Shown here: in pieces, positions 57,470-64,000 of the stretch | Numbering within the stretch: position 1 is the stretch's first letter | Layout of the letters: each line of letters begins with the position of its first letter | Source: Vibrio sinus | GTDB taxonomy: Bacteria; Pseudomonadota; Gammaproteobacteria; Enterobacterales; Vibrionaceae | Assembly (NCBI RefSeq): GCF_023634645.1 | Contig: NZ_JAMKMR010000002.1 | Location: forward strand, 248,001 to 312,000 | DNA length: 64,000 nt | Direction: 5' to 3' | Translations under genes and position numbers: made by a program | The notes under the pieces: model-generated | The model's input: the letters and a program-made list of their open reading frames with translations, nothing else | What the model was told of the DNA's origin: nothing | Databases searched by the model: none

Positions 57470-60328
57470 TTAAAGATTAGAGATCGTTTGGATCTGCTCT
57501 TCAAGCTTAACCAAAGTTTCTTTGTAGCCTTCAAGTTTGGCACGCTCTTTAGCCACGACCGCTTCGGGCGCTTTGGCAACAAAGCCTTGGTTATTAAGCT
57601 TGCCTTCAATGCGTTTTATTTCGCCTTGTGTCTTTTTCACTTCGCCATCAAGACGAACCAGCTCAGCGTCTTTATCAATCAATCCGGCCATTGGGATCAT
57701 TAGCTCAGACTTTGCGACTAGTGCGGTTGCACATGCTGGAGTTTGTTCATCAGCAGACAGCACACGGATGGACTCAAGCTTAGCTAATGAAGTTAATACT
57801 TGCTGGTTTGCTTGTAAGCGCGCGGCATCTTCATTGTTTGCCGCTTTCAGCATGACTTCAAGAGGCTTACCCGGATTGATATCGTACTCAGCACGTAGGT
57901 TACGAATGCTAGTAATGAATGACTTCACCCATTCAATATCATCGAGTGCAGCTTGGTTAAAGTTTGCTTCGTCATATTGAGGAAGCGCTTGCAGCATGAT
58001 GGTGTCACCTTCCACGCCATCAACCAGTGGTTTGACACTTTGCCAAATGGTCTCGGTGATGTACGGCAACACTGGGTGTGCTAGGCGAAGCGTTTTCTCA
58101 AGTACGGTAATAAGAGTGCGACGAGTACCGCGCTGCTGGGCGTCAGTCCCTTTCCATAAAACTGGTTTAGTCAGTTCCAAATACCAGTCACAGAATTGGT
58201 TCCAGATGAACTCGTAGATAGTGTTGGCTGCCATATCCAAACGGTAGTTATCAATATGACCATTGAACTCTTTAGCGGCGAGTTCAAATTGAGACTCTAT
58301 CCATTTGTCAGCCAGAGAGAACTCAACCTCACCACCGTTGAAGCCGCAGTCTTGCTCTTCGGTGTTCATCAGAACATAACGGCTTGCATTCCACAGTTTA
58401 TTACAGAAGTTACGGTAACCTTCTAGGCGCTTCATGTCCCAATTGATATCGCGGCCAGTCGAGGCCATGGCAGCAAGTGTGAAACGAAGTGCGTCTGTTC
58501 CGTAAGCTTCAATGCCGTTTTCAAATGTTTTACGCGTGTTCTTTTCTATCTTTTTAGCTAGCTGGGGCTGCATCATATTGCCCGTGCGCTTAGCGACTAG
58601 TGACTCAAGATCGATACCATCAATCATATCGATTGGGTCAAGTACGTTACCTTTCGATTTCGACATTTTATCGCCGTTTTCGTCACGAATCAGGCCCGTA
58701 ACGTAAACGGTTTTGAACGGCACTTGTGGTTTGCCATTGTCGTCTTTACAGAAGTGCATGGTCATCATGATCATGCGAGCAACCCAGAAGAAAATGATGT
58801 CAAAACCTGTAACAAGCACGTCTGAAGGGTGGAAAGTTTTCAGATCGTCAGTTTGCTCAGGCCAGCCCTGAGTGCCAAATGTCCAAAGTGCAGATGAGAA
58901 CCAAGTATCTAGTACGTCATCATCTTGGCGAAGCACAACAACAGGCGCTAAGTTGTTCTTTTCACGAACTTCTTCTTCGGTGCGACCGACATATACGTTG
59001 CCATCGTTGTCATACCATGCCGGAATTCGGTGGCCCCACCAAAGTTGGCGTGAGATACACCAGTCTTGAATATCGCGCATCCACGAGAAATACATATTCT
59101 CATATTGCTTCGGCACAAATTGAATGTCACCATCTTCGACGGCTTTGGTTGCGGTTTCAGCCAGCGGAGCGGTGCGAACATACCACTGGTCAGTGAGCAT
59201 AGGCTCGATGACCACGCCACCACGGTCACCATAAGGGACGGTGAGATCGTGATCTTTGATTTCATCAAGTAGACCAAGTTGTTCAAATTCGGCAACAATC
59301 GCTTTACGGGCGGCAAAACGCTCCATTCCGTGATATTTTTCAGGCAGTACAGTCGAGTAGGCATCACTAGGCTCACCATTGGTGGTGAAGACTTCTGCAG
59401 CGTCGCGTATGTCTGCATTGAACGTTAGAATGTTGATCATTGGTAGCTGGTGGCGCTTGCCAACTTCATAGTCATTGAAGTCGTGAGCTGGCGTGATTTT
59501 CACACAACCTGTGCCTTTTTCCATGTCGGCGTGTTCATCGCCCACAATTGGAATACGACGATCAACAATAGGAAGCAGGATTTCTTTACCAATGAGATCT
59601 TTATAACGAGGATCTTCTGGGTTAACAGCCACACCAGTATCGCCGAGCATGGTCTCTGGACGGGTTGTAGCAACCACAATATAGTCTTTACCTTCTGCCG
59701 TTTTTACGCCATCAGCTAAAGGGTAGCGGAAGTGCCACATGTGGCCTTTCTTATCTTTGTTTTCTACTTCTAAATCAGAGATCGCGGTGTGTAGTTTTGG
59801 ATCCCAGTTAACAAGACGTTTGCCACGGTAAATGAGGTCTTCTTCGTAGAGACGAACAAACACTTCTTGAACCGCATTGGACAGGCCATTGTCCATGGTG
59901 AAGCGTTCGCGATCCCAATCCACAGAAGCACCTAGACGGCGAAGCTGCTTAGTGATGGTGCCACCTGACTCGCCTTTCCACTCCCAGATTTTGTCGATGA
60001 ATGCATCGCGGCCGTAGTCGTGCTTAGTCTTTCCTTCTTCGGCAGCAATCTTACGCTCAACCACCATTTGTGTGGCAATACCTGCGTGGTCAGTACCTAC
60101 TTGCCACAAGGTATTTTTGCCTTTCATGCGTTGGCAACGTATCAAAGTATCCATGATAGTATCTTGGAACGCATGGCCCATGTGCAGGCTACCAGTGACG
60201 TTCGGTGGCGGTATCATGATACTGTATGATTCTTTTGTGGTGTCACCGTGTGGCTTAAAGTAGCCTTTTTCTTCCCAAGCTTGGTATAAAGCTTGCTCAA
60301 TTGAAGTTGGGTTGTATGTCTTTTCCAT
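57470..60328 (-). CDS. valS: Valyl-tRNA synthetase
   Basis: 952-residue class Ia synthetase. The HIGH signature is [14 protein letters not shown] (about 45), the KMSKS signature is [13 protein letters not shown] (about 555), and the C-terminal coiled coil (about 885-950, [19 protein letters not shown]) that binds tRNA is present. The editing (CP1) domain lies in between. It follows holC by 103 bases, as in E. coli. Confidence 0.98.
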   Translation of the reverse strand: MEKTYNPTSIEQALYQAWEEKGYFKPHGDTTKESYSIMIPPPNVTGSLHMGHAFQDTIMDTLIRCQRMKGKNTLWQVGTDHAGIATQMVVERKIAAEEGKTKHDYGRDAFIDKIWEWKGESGGTITKQLRRLGASVDWDRERFTMDNGLSNAVQEVFVRLYEEDLIYRGKRLVNWDPKLHTAISDLEVENKDKKGHMWHFRYPLADGVKTAEGKDYIVVATTRPETMLGDTGVAVNPEDPRYKDLIGKEILLPIVDRRIPIVGDEHADMEKGTGCVKITPAHDFNDYEVGKRHQLPMINILTFNADIRDAAEVFTTNGEPSDAYSTVLPEKYHGMERFAARKAIVAEFEQLGLLDEIKDHDLTVPYGDRGGVVIEPMLTDQWYVRTAPLAETATKAVEDGDIQFVPKQYENMYFSWMRDIQDWCISRQLWWGHRIPAWYDNDGNVYVGRTEEEVREKNNLAPVVVLRQDDDVLDTWFSSALWTFGTQGWPEQTDDLKTFHPSDVLVTGFDIIFFWVARMIMMTMHFCKDDNGKPQVPFKTVYVTGLIRDENGDKMSKSKGNVLDPIDMIDGIDLESLVAKRTGNMMQPQLAKKIEKNTRKTFENGIEAYGTDALRFTLAAMASTGRDINWDMKRLEGYRNFCNKLWNASRYVLMNTEEQDCGFNGGEVEFSLADKWIESQFELAAKEFNGHIDNYRLDMAANTIYEFIWNQFCDWYLELTKPVLWKGTDAQQRGTRRTLITVLEKTLRLAHPVLPYITETIWQSVKPLVDGVEGDTIMLQALPQYDEANFNQAALDDIEWVKSFITSIRNLRAEYDINPGKPLEVMLKAANNEDAARLQANQQVLTSLAKLESIRVLSADEQTPACATALVAKSELMIPMAGLIDKDAELVRLDGEVKKTQGEIKRIEGKLNNQGFVAKAPEAVVAKERAKLEGYKETLVKLEEQIQTISNL

Positions 60329-60431
60329 AGCGCTCTTAATGGATACTGTAATTGTGAGTATTAAATCAAACGTTATAAATGAGTCATCTTAATACAATCA
60401 TTGACTAAGGTGCCTTAGCTATAAAGTTTGA

Positions 60432-60881
60432 TTATGGGTGTTTTATTTCGATGGTTTGCATTTGAAATCCAGCTTGACGGTACATCTTATATCGAGCTCG
60501 GGCTAAATGCTTTGAATTTTCATCGCAAGGAACGAAGTCTATCACCTCTGTGAACTGGTTCGCAAAGGTTGAATTAATATCCGCTAAATTTATTATGATT
60601 TGTCGGTTCCACGATGGGTTAATGCCATCAAAACCAATCTCAACACTAGTGCCGTTTTTGGGGCCTTCACCGACTAGGTTATGTGGAATAAACTTGTCGG
60701 TTTCCAGACTCCAAAACGCTTCTGCAACTTCTTCTGCATGGGATCTATTCAAGCAGTTCAAATACACTTTGGCATTTTGTTGAACAAAGTGGTGGACAAG
60801 AAAAATCACGTACTCGATAAAGCCAGTAGGAGAGGCTTGCGGTGTATCTGCAGAGACGATGTAAAAGGTTGCGTTAGCCAT
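60432..60881 (-). CDS. holC: DNA polymerase III chi subunit
   Basis: 149-residue clamp-loader accessory subunit that contacts SSB. It opens with ATFYIVSADTPQA and contains the conserved KVYLNCLNRSHAEEVAEAFW (about 40-58), FIPHNLVGEGP and the central IIINLADINSTFANQF segments. It lies between valS and pepA as in E. coli. Confidence 0.94.
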   Translation of the reverse strand: MANATFYIVSADTPQASPTGFIEYVIFLVHHFVQQNAKVYLNCLNRSHAEEVAEAFWSLETDKFIPHNLVGEGPKNGTSVEIGFDGINPSWNRQIIINLADINSTFANQFTEVIDFVPCDENSKHLARARYKMYRQAGFQMQTIEIKHP

Positions 60882-60895
60882 AAAGGGTAAGAGAA

Positions 60896-60913
60896 AAGGG
60901 CCTTGCGGCCCTT
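60896..60913 (-). terminator. Hairpin between pepA and holC
   Basis: AAGGGCC and GGCCCTT pair (7 bp, loop of 4) just after the pepA stop, followed by TTTCTC on the minus strand. It may attenuate read-through from pepA to holC. Confidence 0.6.
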
Positions 60914-60917
60914 ATTA

Positions 60918-62426
60918 TTATTCTTCGCTTTCTTGATCGCTGCGGTTTAGCAGGAACTGAACCAATAGCGATACTGGTCGGCCAGTTGAGCCTTTTGCAG
61001 CACCTGATTTCCAGGCTGTGCCTGCAATATCCAGGTGCGCCCAGTGATATTTCTTAGCAAATTTCGATAAGAAGCAGCCAGCGGTAATTGAACCACCAGG
61101 ACGACCACCAATGTTAGCCATGTCGGCAAACGGGCTCTTAAGTTGATCATGGAATTCATCGGTCATCGGCAGGCGCCATGCACGATCGCTGGCTTGCTCT
61201 GATGCATTGATGATTTCATGGGATAGTGGGTTATGGTTCGACATGACGCCACTGATGTGATGACCCAGAGCGATAACGCACGCACCAGTCAAGGTTGCAA
61301 CGTCAACCACACACTCAGGGCTAAAGCGCTCAACGTAAGTTAATGCGTCACACAATACCAACCGACCTTCCGCATCAGTATTGAGTACTTCTACGGTTTG
61401 GCCTGACATTGTCGTCAAAATATCACCAGGGCGATAAGCTTGGCCGCCAGGCATGTTTTCACAGCCAGCAAGGACGCCAATGACGTTAATTGGCAGATTC
61501 AGTTTTGCCAAGGCTTTCATGGTGCCGAATACTGAAGCGGCACCACACATGTCATATTTCATCTCATCCATGCCTTCGCCAGGCTTAAGTGAAATACCGC
61601 CAGAATCGAACGTCAGTCCTTTACCGACCAGTACGATAGGCTTGGCGTCAGAGTCTGGGTTGCCTTTATATTCAATGACAGACATCATAGATTCGTTTTT
61701 CGAACCACGACCGACCGCTAGGTATGAAGTCATGCCTAGCTTTTCCATTTCTTCTTCGCCAACAATTTTTGTGGTGACTGATTCAAAGTCATCTGCTAGG
61801 CGACGAGCTTGTGAGGCAAGATAAGCTGGGTTAGCTACATTTGGTGGCATGTTACCTAAGTCTTTACATGCTTTCACACCGGATGCAATCGCTAAACCAT
61901 GAGTAATAGCTTTTTCACCAATATTGAGCTCGCGGCGAGTTGGCACGTTGAAGACCAATTTTCTTAATGGTCTGCGAGTTTCAGGCTTGCTGCTCTTAAA
62001 TTGATCGAAAGTATACAAGCCGTCTTTGGTGGCTTCTACTGCTTGTCTTACTTTCCAGTAAGTGTCTCGCCCTTTAACGTGCAGCTCTGTAAGAAAGCAT
62101 ACCGCTTCCATTGAACCTGTTTCGTTTAAAGTGCTGATGGTTTTTTGGATGATTTCTTTGTATTGGCGCTCACCAAGTTCACGCTCTTTACCACACCCTA
62201 CCAAAAGGACACGTTCAGAAAGTACACCTGGCACTTGATGCAGAAGTAACATCTGCCCAGGTTTACCTTCTAAATCACCGCGTCGTAGCAATGAGCTAAT
62301 GTAGCCATCGCTAATTTTATCCAATTGCTCTGCGACCGGAGAAAGGCGACGTGGTTCGAAAACACCCACAACGATACATGCACTACGTTGCTTTTCTGGG
62401 CTACCACTTTTTACACTAAACTCCAT
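60918..62426 (-). CDS. pepA: Leucyl aminopeptidase PepA (multifunctional)
   Basis: 502-residue M17 aminopeptidase; in E. coli PepA also binds DNA and represses carAB with ArgR. Metal-binding residues lie in [20 protein letters not shown] (about 270), [11 protein letters not shown] (about 290) and the signature [10 protein letters not shown] (about 350). ATG at 62426 (MEFSVKS) follows AGGAG; an upstream in-frame start 81 bases earlier lacks support. It diverges from lptF. Confidence 0.97.
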   Translation of the reverse strand: MEFSVKSGSPEKQRSACIVVGVFEPRRLSPVAEQLDKISDGYISSLLRRGDLEGKPGQMLLLHQVPGVLSERVLLVGCGKERELGERQYKEIIQKTISTLNETGSMEAVCFLTELHVKGRDTYWKVRQAVEATKDGLYTFDQFKSSKPETRRPLRKLVFNVPTRRELNIGEKAITHGLAIASGVKACKDLGNMPPNVANPAYLASQARRLADDFESVTTKIVGEEEMEKLGMTSYLAVGRGSKNESMMSVIEYKGNPDSDAKPIVLVGKGLTFDSGGISLKPGEGMDEMKYDMCGAASVFGTMKALAKLNLPINVIGVLAGCENMPGGQAYRPGDILTTMSGQTVEVLNTDAEGRLVLCDALTYVERFSPECVVDVATLTGACVIALGHHISGVMSNHNPLSHEIINASEQASDRAWRLPMTDEFHDQLKSPFADMANIGGRPGGSITAGCFLSKFAKKYHWAHLDIAGTAWKSGAAKGSTGRPVSLLVQFLLNRSDQESEE

Positions 62427-62616
62427 GAGTACTCCTACATCCTGAAGACAAATAGAACTAAATGTTAGATAATGCAATCTTACTTGTTGAATCCGCGAGC
62501 GGATCATATTTAAATTAGCAAACTAACAGTTAGAAAAAAATTTAAAAATTATAAGGTTCAACGGGAAATTATAGTGATTCGATTAAAAATACAAGTTTTG
62601 TGTAGGTGATTTCAGC

Positions 62617-63723
62617 GTGATTATTGTTAGATATTTGATCCGCGAGACACTCAAGAGTCAGTTAGCAATCTTTTTTGTGCTTTTTTTAGTGTTTCTTAGC
62701 CAGCAATTTATCAGTGTGCTGGGTGATGCTTCGGACGGAAATATACCCGCTAATATGATTTTGTCCATCGTGGGTTTGAATATGCCACGTATGGGACAGC
62801 TGATGCTGCCACTGAGTATCTTTGTGGGTATCTTGCTTACTTTTGGCCGTTTATACGCTGAGAGTGAAATTACGGTGATGAATGCCACGGGGATTGGTAA
62901 TAAATTCTTAGTCCATGCGGCGCTATATCTTGCTGTAATCACGATGGCAGTAGCTGGATTTAACTCATTGTGGTTATCACCTTGGGGTCAGCATAAAGTT
63001 GACGAAATCATGACGAAAATTGCAGCAGAAGATACCGTTGAACTGCTGAAAAAAGGCACTTTTCAGCCGACACCTGATGGCTCATCGGTCATTTTTATCG
63101 ACAACATAAAGGATAAAAAACTGACTAATGTATTTGTTGCCCAGTTGCGCCCAAGGGGATCACTATTGCCGAGTGTTATCTTTTCTCATACAGGTGACAT
63201 CACGGAGTCTAACACCGGGCGTCAAGTGATTACCCTTTATGATGGTACCCGATACGAAGGGGTGCCAACTCGATTAGACTATATGATCACTAATTTTGAT
63301 AAGTACACCGGTGTGATAGGCAAACGAGCAGTCGGTCCGCCAGGGCGAGACTGGCAGGCAACGCCGACCTTAGACCTGATAAAAATGAATAGTTTGCCAG
63401 CGAAAGCCGAACTGCAATGGCGTATTTCGTTGGTGATATGTATTCCGCTTCTTACTATGTTGGTGGTGCCGCTTTCTAGAGTAAACCCAAGGCAAGGACG
63501 ATTTGCCAAAATGGGCCCGGCTATATTGATTTACTTAACGTATTTCTTGTTAATCAGTGCGATGAAATCGAGCATTGAAGATGGCTCTATTCCTACATGG
63601 ATTGGCTTGTGGCCAGCGAATGCGATTCTACTATTAGGCGCGATTGTGGTGAATTCGTTAGACGGAGTTTACGTCAGAAAATTAAAAGAGCGCTTCAAGT
63701 TGCGTAAGAAGAAGGTGGCCTAA
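62617..63723 (+). CDS. lptF: LPS export permease LptF
   Basis: 368-residue subunit of the LptB2FG transporter that extracts LPS from the inner membrane. Three N-terminal and three C-terminal membrane segments flank a periplasmic beta-jellyroll (about 135-245). It opens with IVRYLIRETLKSQLAIFFVL. Start is GTG 62617 with AGGTGA upstream. It is followed by lptG after two bases. Confidence 0.96.
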   Translation: MIIVRYLIRETLKSQLAIFFVLFLVFLSQQFISVLGDASDGNIPANMILSIVGLNMPRMGQLMLPLSIFVGILLTFGRLYAESEITVMNATGIGNKFLVHAALYLAVITMAVAGFNSLWLSPWGQHKVDEIMTKIAAEDTVELLKKGTFQPTPDGSSVIFIDNIKDKKLTNVFVAQLRPRGSLLPSVIFSHTGDITESNTGRQVITLYDGTRYEGVPTRLDYMITNFDKYTGVIGKRAVGPPGRDWQATPTLDLIKMNSLPAKAELQWRISLVICIPLLTMLVVPLSRVNPRQGRFAKMGPAILIYLTYFLLISAMKSSIEDGSIPTWIGLWPANAILLLGAIVVNSLDGVYVRKLKERFKLRKKKVA

Positions 63724-63725
63724 CC

Positions 63726-64000
63726 GTGTTTAAAATACTCGATTTATATATTGGCCGAACCATCATCGCCACCTCATCTATCGTGCTGGCTACTTTTGTC
63801 GGTCTATCTGGCATCATCAAGTATGTCGAGCAGCTAAGAAAGGTGGGTGAAGGGACTTATGATCTAATTCAGGCTTTTTATTTTGTGATTCTCAGTGTTC
63901 CTCGTGACATTGAAATGTTTTTCCCGTTAGCGGCATTATTGGGAGCCTTGATTGGCTTAGGGATGATGGCATCCAGTTCAGAGCTGGTGGTGATGCAAGC
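63726..64000 (+). CDS. lptG: LPS export permease LptG, 3' truncated by window edge
   Basis: The first 91 or so codons of the partner subunit of LptF: MFKILDLYIGRTIIATS, a membrane helix, then the conserved SVPRDIEMFFPLAALLGALI and GMMASSSELVVMQA segment, typical of LptG coupling helices. Start is GTG 63726, two bases after the lptF stop; the gene runs past the window. Confidence 0.95.
   Translation, partial: MFKILDLYIGRTIIATSSIVLATFVGLSGIIKYVEQLRKVGEGTYDLIQAFYFVILSVPRDIEMFFPLAALLGALIGLGMMASSSELVVMQ

Noticed and set aside
57537..57980. 147-codon plus-strand ORF opposite valS, and many similar frames opposite valS and pepA
   Set aside because: These are antisense shadows of long conserved genes, with no ribosome sites or domain features.

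Overview
The window is chromosomal DNA of a marine gammaproteobacterium, almost certainly Vibrio or another Vibrionaceae. It carries the structural half of an MSHA type IV pilus locus followed by the gene order mreBCD-maf-rng-yhdP-nitrilase-tldD-arcA, then rraB, a TAXI binding protein, argR, mdh, ispB, rplU, rpmA, obgE and folA. No rRNA, tRNA, insertion sequence, prophage or CRISPR array was seen. Both ends cut genes: mshN at the left and lptG at the right.

Layout. 1-11.5 kb: mshN(partial)-E-G-F-B-A-C-D-O-P-Q, all on +, mostly overlapping or nearly so, with a strong hairpin just after the major pilin mshA. 11.7-22.4 kb: cell-shape genes mreBCD, the nucleotide pyrophosphatase maf, RNase G, the AsmA-like yhdP, a nitrilase-family hydrolase and tldD, ending in a bidirectional terminator shared with arcA. 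22.5-28.5 kb: arginine deiminase arcA (-), rraB (+), an orphan GH2 N-terminal-domain protein, an orphan TAXI solute-binding protein (-), argR (-) and mdh (+). 28.6-32.5 kb: ispB (-), rplU-rpmA, obgE, folA. 32.6-39.4 kb: the minus-strand envelope/housekeeping operon lptD-surA-pdxA-rsmA-apaG-apaH, preceded by a candidate sigma-E promoter; djlA diverges from it. 40.5-45.2 kb: minus-strand ridA, pyrI, pyrB, the leader peptide pyrL, argF and a PIN-PhoH ATPase. 45.6-56.6 kb: rapA, then an accessory block (CitA/CitB-type two-component system, tctCBA tricarboxylate transporter, non-canonical Nramp-family transporter), then rluA. 56.6-64 kb: an orphan family-3 binding protein, valS-holC-pepA (-) and divergent lptF-lptG (+).

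How the parts work together. Three themes recur: envelope biogenesis (MSHA pilus, MreBCD, YhdP, LptD/SurA, LptFG), arginine/pyrimidine metabolism (ArcA, ArgR, ArgF, PyrBI, all linked through carbamoyl phosphate), and RNA/ribosome functions (RNase G, RraB, RsmA, Obg, L21/L27, RapA, RluA, ValRS). argF has a tandem pair of ARG-box-like sites with the 21-bp spacing typical of ArgR. pyrBI has a complete leader: a -10 element with a downstream AATTTG start site matching the E. coli pyrBI arrangement, a 30-codon leader ORF and an attenuator.

Most of the window is ordinary core genome. The places worth a second look are the pyrBI leader, a GC-rich, foldable leader upstream of the PIN-PhoH gene, the accessory block between rapA and rluA with a perfect 20-bp palindrome in front of the kinase, the Nramp-family protein lacking the canonical metal-binding motifs, and the stand-alone GH2 domain protein. 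I did not find a clearly new multi-gene system.
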